In this document: piece after piece, positions 36,801-44,474 of the stretch | Layout: each line of letters opens with the position of its first letter | How positions within the stretch are numbered: the stretch's first letter is position 1 | NCBI RefSeq assembly: GCF_030503435.1 | Contig: NZ_JAUKPO010000022.1 | Location: 61,311-125,310, forward strand | Length of the DNA stretch: 64,000 nucleotides | Direction: 5' to 3' | From: Rhodocytophaga aerolata | GTDB taxonomy: Bacteria; Bacteroidota; Bacteroidia; Cytophagales; 172606-1 | Made by a program: the position numbers and the translations under genes | Notes under the pieces: model-generated | Databases searched by the model: none | What the model saw: only the letters and a program-made list of their open reading frames with translations | Told to the model about the DNA's origin: nothing

Positions 36801-37391
36801 ATGTTAAAAATACTGTTTTTTAAACTAACGCTATGTCTGTTAGTTTACGGGGAAGCTTATTGCCAAAAAAGTAGCCTCTCTCAACGGGAAAGGCAATTAG
36901 AAAACAAGTTCTGGCGCTTATGCAAGTATGTTAAAAGGACGCCTTTTGAAGACTTAAGCGAAGAAAAGCTCTTTGGTAGCTATCTAGCTTATTATTTCTC
37001 CCCAACTGATACGCTACAGGCAGTTGATACCTTGCGCAGGGAATATGACTGGCAGATCTTAGAGGCTTTTGATGCTATACTCGATACAGTTAATTTAAAA
37101 GAATACACGGCGGTTCCCTGGAATAGCTATGTGCATACAGACCACTTGCCGAAAATGATTTGGGAAGCAAAGCCCCTGACCCATATTTTTGGCAAAGCAC
37201 TCGAAAGAAAGCCCCAAAGTCAAGCCCAAAGAGTGGCTAAAGGGAAAAAGGAATTGGAAAGTACGCTGGTTATTTACCGGAAAAGTGATCCCCAAACGCC
37301 ACGTCACTTCATCCTGTTCAATGAGGAAAAGAAAATCATTTCCTTAGTGCTCATAAGGCAAGGGGGGTTACATTATTTCTTAACTTTCTAA
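36801..37391 (+). CDS. Exported protein of unknown function
   Basis: This 196-residue protein has a signal peptide (ILFFKLTLCLLVYGEAYC, cleavage near residue 21) and a hydrophilic alpha/beta-looking body with a C-terminal FILFNEEKKIISLVLIR and GGLHYFL. It is not recognised. It is the third gene of the run 34936-37391, 41 bp after the preceding small gene. A periplasmic location is inferred from the signal. It could be a second partner or immunity protein of the lipoprotein. Confidence 0.6.
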   Translation: MLKILFFKLTLCLLVYGEAYCQKSSLSQRERQLENKFWRLCKYVKRTPFEDLSEEKLFGSYLAYYFSPTDTLQAVDTLRREYDWQILEAFDAILDTVNLKEYTAVPWNSYVHTDHLPKMIWEAKPLTHIFGKALERKPQSQAQRVAKGKKELESTLVIYRKSDPQTPRHFILFNEEKKIISLVLIRQGGLHYFLTF

Positions 37392-37471
37392 CAGGCAGAC
37401 GCACGGGGGCGCACCTGCTGGAAAGGGTAGTAGAAAATTTTATTTCAATTCATACCCAAACTTATAAAGAG

Positions 37472-38974
37472 TTGAAATACGAGTTTGCCGCATTAGATCA
37501 GTTCTTATCACAAGGTCTAAGCTCTTTTACTGATAGAGTAGAGGTTGCTAGCTTCATTAGGTACTTAAAACAACGGTTTTCCTATTGTGGAAGGCAACAT
37601 CTGCTCTATTTCAAATTATCTTCTAATGGCAGCTATGGGCTTACCCAACGAAGAAGCCGAATTATTTTCGAGGCTGCCATGACCGTACCACCTGCTGGGG
37701 CAAGCCCTGCAAATGTAGCCTTGAAAGCTAGGCTACTCAAGGAGGCTTCTCTACATATTCCTTCGCTAAAAGCATCCACTCAAAGCTCACTGATAGATTT
37801 AGCTAAGGATGCCTTCCTGCTTGATTTGCTTGAGCCTATAGAATTTGAAGAGCTCACCCCTGCAGAGGCTAGCTATTATTTTTATCATACCTATATTCAA
37901 AGTCAAATAAGCGAAATTAAAAAGAATCTAACCGGCCATGTATTCACGCTAGGTGAAGAGAAGCAAATAAAGTTGTATCTGCATACGCATCAAGCAGCCC
38001 TTGAGACATTGTTGCAGACTGTTAGCATGCAGCTAGATGAAAAAAGCAGAAAAAGTATCTATGACTATCCCCTGGATTACTCGCTATCAGATATCTACAA
38101 AATGCTCTATACGGGCCTTGAATCTATACAATCCTACCTGGAAACCCATTTTACTTCCTACATCAATACAGTTCTGCTCCTTCCCTATAACAAGCGGCTA
38201 TTCAGTGCAGCTGGGCTGACAAAGACCGCGCAAAGCGTGTATACCCATTTAGTGAAGAGCCCCGTAGATACTACGCTGCGTAGACTCCTGGAGATACCTC
38301 TGAAAAAGATGCTTTCTGTAATAGAGCAAGAGCAGTGGAGCTATGAAGATCTTTTTTACCATAAAAAACTCCTCACAACCCTTGAGCAGGCTTTCAAAGC
38401 GAAAGAGGTCTTATCCGAAGATACACTCCTGGATATTTTATTTACCATGAATTTTAATTCCTTAGATTTTTTTGACTACCTGACTACAAGAATTGAAAAA
38501 TCAATAGAAGGCTATCAAGGCACGAGTAAAATTGCACAGCTCTATTACCTCAACAAAGTGTACAAGCAAAAAAGCATGCATACCCAGATGCGGTATAAGA
38601 AAACAATGCCACCAATTAAAGAGCAAGTGCTGGACTACCTGGCAGAAGAAATTATTTACCAGGAAAAAATGCTGCATATACAAGCCGATGAGCTAAAAAT
38701 ATCCTATGCAGAAATCAGTAAGCTAACCACAGGGCTTTCTGTTGGGCAATTAGCCTACCTGTTTAGAATCCTACAGGAAACAGAGGTAATTGGGGTTAAA
38801 AGTGGAAATGAACTTTTTAGGTTCTTGCAAAGCAGTTTTAGCAGTAAGCGGCAGGAAACCATATCAATTCATACACTAAGCAACAAATATTATAATGTGG
38901 AGGAGTCAACTAGAAAAGTGGTAAAGGAAGTGGTGATTAAATTACTCAACCATATCAATAAAACAAAAGGATGA
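37472..38974 (+). CDS. 500-residue protein of unknown function, C-terminus possibly RteC-like
   Basis: This cytoplasmic protein starts at TTG 37472 and is mostly helical. The last 90 residues (LSVGQLAYLFRILQETEVIG ... NKYYNVEESTRKVVKEVVIK) resemble, from memory, a C-terminal region seen in many Bacteroidota proteins related to RteC, the excision regulator of conjugative transposons. The first 400 residues show no known motif. The gene lies at the left side of the mobile element and converges on an HhH gene 17 bp away. A regulatory role in the element is possible. Only the existence of the gene is well supported. Confidence 0.55.
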   Translation: MKYEFAALDQFLSQGLSSFTDRVEVASFIRYLKQRFSYCGRQHLLYFKLSSNGSYGLTQRRSRIIFEAAMTVPPAGASPANVALKARLLKEASLHIPSLKASTQSSLIDLAKDAFLLDLLEPIEFEELTPAEASYYFYHTYIQSQISEIKKNLTGHVFTLGEEKQIKLYLHTHQAALETLLQTVSMQLDEKSRKSIYDYPLDYSLSDIYKMLYTGLESIQSYLETHFTSYINTVLLLPYNKRLFSAAGLTKTAQSVYTHLVKSPVDTTLRRLLEIPLKKMLSVIEQEQWSYEDLFYHKKLLTTLEQAFKAKEVLSEDTLLDILFTMNFNSLDFFDYLTTRIEKSIEGYQGTSKIAQLYYLNKVYKQKSMHTQMRYKKTMPPIKEQVLDYLAEEIIYQEKMLHIQADELKISYAEISKLTTGLSVGQLAYLFRILQETEVIGVKSGNELFRFLQSSFSSKRQETISIHTLSNKYYNVEESTRKVVKEVVIKLLNHINKTKG

Positions 38975-38991
38975 ACCTTTCCCAAAATAGG

Positions 38992-39327
38992 TTACTCTTC
39001 TTTGAGCAGGTGCTCACAGCCGTTAGCTTCTAGCAGCGTGTATAGGCTTTTTAAACAGCGGTAGCCGAATCCTTCCATGTTAAGTAATTCCGGAGCGCTA
39101 TAGACAAGCAGCTGCTCAAGGTTAGCTATCTGCCATGCGTGCATAAAACTAATAAGCTCGTCAATGACAGGCAGGTGGGCCGCAGGCATACTCAGTATAT
39201 CTAGTTGCCTCTTCTTTACGTTCGCAGACATGTCTTCAGGTGTAATAACTATAACTTTAGCAATAAGAGCAATAAGGGCATGTAATTTTAGTGTCAATGC
39301 ATCCAGATAGGAAGGCCGAACCTGCAC
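38992..39327 (-). CDS. RpoA-CTD-like helix-hairpin-helix protein
   Basis: This 111-residue protein has a C-terminal half, LEQLLVYSAPELLNMEGFGY followed by RCLKSLYTLLEANG, with the spacing of the RNA polymerase alpha-subunit C-terminal domain: helix, 'L-x-Y-S-x-x-E-L-L', then a G-F-G hairpin and a final helix. Such domains bind DNA or activators. The N-terminal half is a helical region with no match. It converges with the 500-residue gene and is divergent from the element's HTH gene; the 221 bp between them hold a small CAAACGT/ACGTTTG inverted repeat (about 39327-39353) but no other gene. Confidence 0.65.
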   Translation of the reverse strand: MQVRPSYLDALTLKLHALIALIAKVIVITPEDMSANVKKRQLDILSMPAAHLPVIDELISFMHAWQIANLEQLLVYSAPELLNMEGFGYRCLKSLYTLLEANGCEHLLKEE

Positions 39328-39548
39328 TAACTACCTCAAACGTATGCTTGGTAAACGTTTGGTTTTGCTTTCTTTTGCTAGATAAATATACCAATAATTC
39401 TTCGGTAAGTAAACTATTTTATAACTAAAATTTAGCTTTAATTAGCTATATTTCAAAGTTTTACAAAAAGGTTGTACAACCCCTCTAACTGTTTTTAGTA
39501 AAGAGTTTTTCCTCTCTTTGTAGCCATCATCAAAACCCATTAAATGCT

Positions 39549-39872
39549 ATGGCTGCACAAATCATCACCACCGAAGACCTTTACCTGTTTAAGCTGGAAC
39601 TGCTTGAAGAACTGAAGTGTCTACTCATCCAAAACCCGCTTCAGACTAAAAAATGGCTCAAGTCGCCAGAGGTACGCGCCCTGCTTTCCATTTCCCCGGG
39701 TACCCTGCAACACCTTCGCGTTAATGGCACCCTGCCTTATACCAAAGTAGGGGGCGTGATCTATTATGCCTATGAGGATATTGAACGCATGCTTGAAAAG
39801 CATAAGCAGAACACGCAGGATAAAGGAGAAGAGAAGCCCAATAACAAACAAACTAAATCTAAAAAGCTATGA
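39549..39872 (+). CDS. HTH_17 / excisionase-type DNA-binding protein
   Basis: This 107-residue protein has residues about 37-82 (KKWLKSPEVRALLSISPGTL then LPYTKVGGVIYYAYEDIERM) matching the winged helix-turn-helix found in excisionase- and MerR-like proteins of Bacteroidota mobile elements. The short basic tail is rich in Lys. It overlaps the next gene by 4 bp (ATGA), so the two are coupled. It is probably a regulator or recombination directionality factor of the element. The G+C content rises noticeably from here compared with the polysaccharide cluster. Confidence 0.85.
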   Translation: MAAQIITTEDLYLFKLELLEELKCLLIQNPLQTKKWLKSPEVRALLSISPGTLQHLRVNGTLPYTKVGGVIYYAYEDIERMLEKHKQNTQDKGEEKPNNKQTKSKKL

Positions 39873-41212
39873 ACAGTTATTTGCTGACCCGCTTTTTTTA
39901 TGAGCAGATGGCCACCTGTGAGCCCATGCAACGAGGGTGCCGGACAGCCCACCAGGCGCTGTTTTTTCGCATCATCGAGCTGCAAAACCAGGTAGGCTGG
40001 AGCGTAGAAACCTTTGGTTTGCCGACTGAGAATACGATGTTTTTTTCTGCCATCGGCAGCTATAAGACTTATATTAACTCCCTCAAGGACCTGGAGGCTT
40101 GGGGACTGATTAAGCAGAGGAGCCTTGCTAAAAACCAGTATCAATCCCGCCAGATCAGCCTGTATACAGAGAAGTGGACTGCCTTTTTTGCCAAAGCAAA
40201 CTGCTTGCAGCTACCAAAGCAAGAGCAAAGCACTGTCATGGCAATGGATAGTGCAGAGACCCATGCAGATACTTCTGCAGGTCTAATCCACGGCCCAGGC
40301 ACAAACCCAGGCACTGCCGGCGCAGATGCCCCATATAAAACTTATAAACTAATAAAAGAACAAACTTCTAAACCAGTAAATGAGCAAACTATTAAAGAAG
40401 AGTATATAGTAAGGCAAGCAAAATCAAGGGAAGAGAATAGAATTGAAGATCAACTAGTGGATGATACAGTTATTCATTTTTCTACTAATAAAGAACTAGT
40501 AAGTGACTCCTCAGACGAACAGGTATCTTCTAGTGAAAAGAAAAATGTTGCGCCAAAAAGAAAAGAATATTGGACACAACCAATGGGTAATTTGGTGCAG
40601 CCACAGGAGAGTTCTCAGCTGCCAATTGATCTTACAGCAGAGCCAAGTATAGCTAAGCAAACAGAAAACCTCTCCATGCTTACCGGTGATTCATCACCGT
40701 CTACCAATAAACAGGCAAACAGTGGCAAACAGGCAGGACCACGCACGGTCTGCGTGGCAGCATCCCCAGAAAACCTTTTGGGAGTGGATAGATCAGGTGA
40801 AGATAGAGTAGGCGAGGATAGAAGAGAAGCAAGACCTGTAGGAAAGGGAAAGCAACAAAGGGCAGCCCTCAAGCCTGACCGGCTGTTTAGCGATTCGCTT
40901 TATAATGACAAATCCTTGTTTGTGCAAGCCTTTGCCGGCAGTGACTATGAGGGAGCCAACCTGGAATACTACTATGAGATTGTCAAAAACTGGTCAGAAA
41001 GTAAGCAGGCTAGGAAAAAAGACTGGATTGCGACGGTGAAAAACTGGATGCTGCGTGATTTTAAAGAAGGAAAACTTGTCACTTATTCCCAACCTACCCA
41101 TGAACCTGCAAGCTATGGAAAATCAACCTCCCGCCACGCTTCCGCTCAAAACAGTTACTCCGTGCTTGGAGCGGCAGTTGATGCATATTTTGAAAGAAAA
41201 TACGGTAAGTGA
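39869..41212 (+). CDS. DnaD/replication-initiator-like winged-helix protein of a mobile element
   Basis: This 447-residue protein has an N-terminal domain (about 1-110) with a winged-helix pattern: ALFFRIIELQNQVGWSVETF, then IGSYKTYINSLKDLEAWGLI. A long low-complexity, Gln/Ser/Glu-rich linker (about 130-330) follows, then a conserved helical tail GSDYEGANLEYYYEIVKNWS with WIATVKNWM. This layout is common for Bacteroidota mobile-element proteins annotated as DnaD-like or transcriptional regulators. It could recruit replication or regulate transfer. It is coupled to the HTH gene upstream, and its 3' end overlaps the next gene. Confidence 0.7.
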   Translation: MNSYLLTRFFYEQMATCEPMQRGCRTAHQALFFRIIELQNQVGWSVETFGLPTENTMFFSAIGSYKTYINSLKDLEAWGLIKQRSLAKNQYQSRQISLYTEKWTAFFAKANCLQLPKQEQSTVMAMDSAETHADTSAGLIHGPGTNPGTAGADAPYKTYKLIKEQTSKPVNEQTIKEEYIVRQAKSREENRIEDQLVDDTVIHFSTNKELVSDSSDEQVSSSEKKNVAPKRKEYWTQPMGNLVQPQESSQLPIDLTAEPSIAKQTENLSMLTGDSSPSTNKQANSGKQAGPRTVCVAASPENLLGVDRSGEDRVGEDRREARPVGKGKQQRAALKPDRLFSDSLYNDKSLFVQAFAGSDYEGANLEYYYEIVKNWSESKQARKKDWIATVKNWMLRDFKEGKLVTYSQPTHEPASYGKSTSRHASAQNSYSVLGAAVDAYFERKYGK

Positions 41213-41789
41213 ACTGCTCAAAAGCAGCCATCAGGAGCTTGAGATGCTGCTCTCAGAAATATCGCTGGAGGTAACGATGGAAAAAGCCCTGGCTGCCCCC
41301 AAGATTTTTCAGCTCAGGCAAACGCTGGGAGAAAAAGATCTGCTTAAACTGCTCTGCTTTATTTTGAAAGCCTTTGTTGATTCACTTAAAATCAAAGAGC
41401 GCTTATCCTATGCCGAGATTATTGAAACAGCCGGCCTGATCTTAGAGAAATATACCCATGAAAGCATCAAGGATATCATCTTAGCTTTTAAAGAGGCAAA
41501 GCTTTCCGGCCGCAAGTTTTATGGCAGTTTATCTATAGGCGTAATCTTTGAGATTTTAGGCGAATACTTTCTAAGGAAAGCAAAGTACCTGGAGGCAAGA
41601 CAAGCAGATCTGCGGATGCAGGAGGCAAGTAACGAGGCCGCCTGGCTCTCTAGGATGCCTGACTATATGCGGCAGAAATATGCAAAGCTGCTGCCGGAGA
41701 ATCATCCTAACCGGCAAGCGCTGCGCTTAAAACTTACCATTGATAAAAAGATACGCTTACCAGATATCGAAGAAGGTCCTGCTACATAA
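41115..41789 (+). CDS. Helical protein of unknown function in the mobile element
   Basis: This 224-residue cytoplasmic, mostly helical protein contains GEKDLLKLLCFILKAFVDSL and LEKYTHESIKDIILAFKEAK followed by LSGRKFYGSLSIGVIFEILG, a pattern I associate with small genes beside HTH/DnaD-like genes of Bacteroidota elements; no function is known. The start is uncertain: ATG codons at 41100, 41115 and 41181 all lie inside the previous gene, which ends at 41212, and a GTG lies at 41055. Its stop codon falls within the first unit of a 17-bp repeat array. Confidence 0.65.
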   Translation: MENQPPATLPLKTVTPCLERQLMHILKENTVSELLKSSHQELEMLLSEISLEVTMEKALAAPKIFQLRQTLGEKDLLKLLCFILKAFVDSLKIKERLSYAEIIETAGLILEKYTHESIKDIILAFKEAKLSGRKFYGSLSIGVIFEILGEYFLRKAKYLEARQADLRMQEASNEAAWLSRMPDYMRQKYAKLLPENHPNRQALRLKLTIDKKIRLPDIEEGPAT

Positions 41790-41915
41790 AATATGCTGCT
41801 AGATAAGACATGCTGCTAGATAAGACATGCTGCTAGATGATGGATGATTTTACATAAGACACGCTTTTACATAAAATATGATTTTACATAGGGCATGTTG
41901 CCACATAGGGTAGCA
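41780..41915. repeat. Eight degenerate 17-bp tandem repeats
   Basis: Eight contiguous 17-bp units cover 136 bp with no gaps. Units 2 and 3 are identical (TGCTAGATAAGACATGC); the others keep the T-x-x-TACATAA/G pattern, for example TTTTACATAAAATATGA. The first unit contains the stop codon of the preceding gene. The array may be a slippage product; no protein-binding role is evident. The remaining 160 bp to the next gene show nothing else. Confidence 0.85.
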
Positions 41916-42065
41916 ATTGAGAAATAGTAGTCGTACTTCCTTTTTACGAACCCTTTTTGCTAAGTAGCGGTCTTCGTTATATATTACAATGCTATATAGT
42001 ACATTCAACGTTATATGTACTAGTTGTATGTACTATTAAATAGCTAGAAACATTTAGTTGAACAA

Positions 42066-42072
42066 AAGGAGG
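42066..42072 (+). promoter_or_regulatory. Shine-Dalgarno sequence fixing the antitoxin start
   Basis: AAGGAGG ends 3 nt before the ATG at 42076. It supports that ATG over the in-frame TTG at 42058, which would place the motif inside the coding region. Confidence 0.65.
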
Positions 42073-42075
42073 ATT

Positions 42076-42567
42076 ATGCTACTACAAACAATGGTTGAGC
42101 TAATGGGTGGCAGGCAGGTAATCAAAGAGCCTATTGGCAACAGCCTGGATTTTATGGAGCTCTGTCGTTGCGAGCAAATACCAGTTGATGCCCTGCGTTC
42201 TATTGGGCGCTTAATGAACTTCACAAACAAACAGATGAGTGATATGCTTGGTATCTGTGAACGTACACTGCAAAGGCGTTTCCAGGCTCAGGGAACACTT
42301 TCTAACGATGAGGCAGAAAAAACATTTCATATTGCCAAAGTAATTGCCAGAGGCATGGAGGTATATGGAAATTTAGAGGATTTTTCCTCTTTTCTGCACT
42401 CAGCTAGCCGGGCTTTGGGAGAAAGAAAACCAATAGAGCTGATGTGTTCTTCTATTGGAAGGGATGAACTGCTTCATCATCTGGGAAGAATCGAGTGTAT
42501 TCCTAGCCTATATAAGCCTGAGACGAGTGAACTGCCTGCTAGCTGGCTACCTGGCTACCTGGAATAA
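42076..42567 (+). CDS. Xre/MbcA/ParS-type antitoxin (DUF2384), orphan
   Basis: This 163-residue protein has an N-terminal part that includes a helix-turn-helix-like LRSIGRLMNFTNKQMSDMLG and CERTLQRRF, and a C-terminal part with the toxin-binding fold (AKVIARGMEVYGNLEDFSSF, then RKPIELMCSSIGRDELLHHL and GRIE). These are the hallmarks of antitoxins that pair with RES-domain toxins, which degrade NAD+. The start at 42076 follows a clear AAGGAGG. No toxin gene follows on the same strand; the next object is the 3' end of a broken RES gene in the opposite orientation. It may neutralise related toxins or only regulate. Confidence 0.85.
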   Translation: MLLQTMVELMGGRQVIKEPIGNSLDFMELCRCEQIPVDALRSIGRLMNFTNKQMSDMLGICERTLQRRFQAQGTLSNDEAEKTFHIAKVIARGMEVYGNLEDFSSFLHSASRALGERKPIELMCSSIGRDELLHHLGRIECIPSLYKPETSELPASWLPGYLE

Positions 42568-42627
42568 AACCCCATATACAGCTAATATGTAGACATGATA
42601 GAGAATAGAACTATAGAAACTTTCTAC

Positions 42628-43090
42628 TCAGCTTGGAAGATTCTTCCACATGCGTTTATCGAAATGAAAGGGAACAACTTTCAAGACCCTTAACCGGCTA
42701 CTATCCTTGTGGTGCGGATTAATTAAGATGTTATAATCGTCTCCAACTACGGACGAAGCAGCCCGCAAACCAATAGACTCCCGGGATGAAGTCTAGTCCT
42801 GGCCAGCCTGCCGGGTAATATCTTCTTTAGCTCGCCAGTCTTTGCTTACTTGTGCTTCTCTTAGGTCAAGCATGCGGCCGATCGGCAAATAGAAATGAAC
42901 CATAGAAAATATAGCTAGCCAGGTGGCAATCGTTACATGGACGGAAGGCTTCAGCTACCGCGAGTGAAGGATTGCTGGCCCTATAAAGCAGATGTGTCCC
43001 CTGCCGGTTCGGGTGGCCACCATACAGGTAAGCACCTGTACCACTTTTATCTTCCGCATATATAGGTTTAGTGAGACGGTATAGATTCAT
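42628..43090 (-). pseudogene. RES-domain toxin, inactivated by frameshift and stop
   Basis: Reading the minus strand from ATG 43090 gives MNLYRLTKPIYAEDKSGTGA, then LLYRASNPSLAVAEAF, an RES N-terminus. After that the frame shifts by one base at about 42943. In the other frame the rest of the family can be followed: DWRAKEDITRQAGQD, an amber codon (42795-42793) where a Trp would fit, then LRAASSVVGDDYNILINPHH and VVPFHFDKRMW. The usual GGRWN motif with the catalytic Arg reads GGHPN. The gene therefore carries one frameshift, one stop and a lost key residue and cannot encode an active toxin. It lies 11 bp after the stop of an intact antitoxin gene. Confidence 0.88.
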
Positions 43091-43101
43091 TAAAAAGGGG
43101 A

Positions 43102-43533
43102 TCAGGCAAAAATTCCATGTTCTATCCGGCCCAGTTGTTTGAGCAACAAATCAATACCGGCGTGTGTTTTCAAAAGCTCTATGGGCCGTATAGTGCCAAG
43201 ACCTGCATTTTCTACATGCAGCCAGCTAGCGAACCGCTTTTGACTGCCAAAAACTTCTTGTCCACGCTCAACTACTTTGGCGATCGCAATAAGACGGTCG
43301 CTTACAATAGCACTTAACAGGTCTTCATCCTTGTATCGCTGGATGTTGCGCAGGGTTACTGGCAGAAAGTTTACCAGTTCTTTTACTTCCATATCTACAG
43401 CCCCTGCCAGATGCAGGAGCGCGGATTTACGGATACCCATCAAGGCTGCCATAGCCAGGTCCTGCTCACTTGTAAAGGGTTTATCAAATACTTGCCTGCC
43501 TCCCAAAAGGGCATACACCTTAGTTAAGTTCAA
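43102..43533 (-). CDS. Xre/MbcA/ParS-type antitoxin of the RES pair
   Basis: This 143-residue paralogue of the antitoxin at 42076-42567 shares the LLGGRQVFDKPF start, the helix-turn-helix-like LPVTLRNIQRY segment, AKVVERGQEVFGSQKRFASW in the C-terminal toxin-binding domain, and the ending IRPIELLKTHAGIDLLLKQL then GRIEHG. It is followed after 11 bp by the broken RES gene in the usual antitoxin-then-toxin order, so this is the original partner. The antitoxin reading frame is intact although the toxin is lost, so it may be kept for regulation or for protection against related toxins. Confidence 0.88.
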   Translation of the reverse strand: MNLTKVYALLGGRQVFDKPFTSEQDLAMAALMGIRKSALLHLAGAVDMEVKELVNFLPVTLRNIQRYKDEDLLSAIVSDRLIAIAKVVERGQEVFGSQKRFASWLHVENAGLGTIRPIELLKTHAGIDLLLKQLGRIEHGIFA

Positions 43534-43813
43534 ATGCTCTGAATTTTATCTTTTAATTTAATGACATTTTTTGTGTTTTTATCAGATGGACTAGTAAAAT
43601 GGATGCCCTTTTAAACAGCGCTTTACCTAGGACTTTTCAACGAAGCTAAACAACGAAGAATAGGCAATAGGTAAAACGTTGTATTCTTTTATTCGCTTTC
43701 ACCCATAGAATCATAGGGAAAGTTCTACTTGTGACAAGCGCTTCCCATAAAGCATATGATCTGTCTTTATAGGCGTTGAATAGGTAGTAGATAAGTAACT
43801 TGTCTGTCCTATC

Positions 43814-43869
43814 TATTTTAGTTAATTTTACTGCACTTATTAATAAGTGCAGTAAAATTAACTAAAATA
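43814..43869. promoter_or_regulatory. Perfect 56-bp palindrome abutting the AbiE start codon
   Basis: Two 28-base arms without any spacer or mismatch: the left arm begins TATTTTAGTTAATTTTACTG and the centre is TTATTAATAA. It ends 2 bp before the ATG of the antitoxin gene. AbiEi-type antitoxins are known to autoregulate by binding inverted repeats at their promoter, so an operator is the most likely role. In RNA it would form a long hairpin just before the start codon. The 280 bp upstream of it (43534-43813) show nothing else. Confidence 0.85.
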
Positions 43870-43871
43870 AT

Positions 43872-44474
43872 ATGCATACATTAATAGAATCGATTTTCAA
43901 AAAGGGAAAAGGCTATGCCAGGCTAAGGGAAGTGAAAAAGGCAGGCATTAATCCTTACCAGCTTCAAAAATTGGAAGAGGAGGGGAAGGTAATAAAAATC
44001 AGCCGCGGGCTCTACCGGTGGCAAGAAGACATACTGGCAGAGGAGATGACAGAAGTAGGGCAAATGGTGCCTAAAGGCGTATTCTGTCTCTACTCTGCCT
44101 TAGCTTTTTATGAATTAACAACCTATATTCCTCACCAGTACCATGTAGCCATCGAGCGAAGCCGAAAAATAACGCTTCCTGCTTATCCACCCATCAAACT
44201 CTACTATTGGAGCCCGAAAGCCTACCAAATTGGAATATCTCAATTGCCTTTGGATCAAAAAGCTGTTAGTCCCAATCATATAGCTATTTATGAGATGGAA
44301 AAAACCCTCTGTGATGTGATCAAATACCGCAGTAAGATGGGAGCAGATCTGGTAAGAGAGACATTGATAAGCTATCTAAAAAGAAAAGACCGGGATCTAG
44401 AAAAACTGCTGACCTATGCAAAACTGCTACGGGTGGAGAAGATTCTGCATGATTACTTAGCCTTGCTTTTATGA
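43872..44474 (+). CDS. abiEi: AbiEi-family antitoxin (type IV toxin-antitoxin)
   Basis: This 200-residue protein has an N-terminal winged helix (about 1-55: ARLREVKKAGINPYQLQKLE then VIKISRGLYRW) and a C-terminal AbiEi domain (MVPKGVFCLYSALAFYELTT, IYEMEKTLCDVIKYRSKMG). In the AbiE family the N-terminal domain binds inverted repeats in its own promoter, and the C-terminal domain counteracts the nucleotidyltransferase toxin. Immediately upstream is a perfect 56-bp palindrome ending 2 bp before the ATG, a likely operator. It overlaps the toxin gene by 4 bp (ATGA), which is typical of the pair. AbiE systems give phage abortive infection and stabilise mobile elements. Confidence 0.92.
   Translation: MHTLIESIFKKGKGYARLREVKKAGINPYQLQKLEEEGKVIKISRGLYRWQEDILAEEMTEVGQMVPKGVFCLYSALAFYELTTYIPHQYHVAIERSRKITLPAYPPIKLYYWSPKAYQIGISQLPLDQKAVSPNHIAIYEMEKTLCDVIKYRSKMGADLVRETLISYLKRKDRDLEKLLTYAKLLRVEKILHDYLALLL

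Noticed and set aside
39770..40144. 124-codon open frame on the minus strand
   Set aside because: It is opposite the junction of two coupled plus-strand element genes whose domains are recognisable, so it is a shadow frame.
41780..41915. Possible CRISPR array
   Set aside because: Units are contiguous without unique spacers and only 17 bp long, so it is a tandem repeat and not a CRISPR array; no cas genes are visible.
42058..42075. TTG start for the orphan antitoxin
   Set aside because: It would place the AAGGAGG ribosome site inside the coding sequence; the ATG at 42076 has that motif just upstream and aligns with the paralogue.
42866..43090. Short intact 74-residue gene
   Set aside because: Its first two thirds are an RES-domain N-terminus and the rest is out of frame; the remaining RES sequence is found downstream in another frame, so it is the start of a pseudogene and not an independent small gene.
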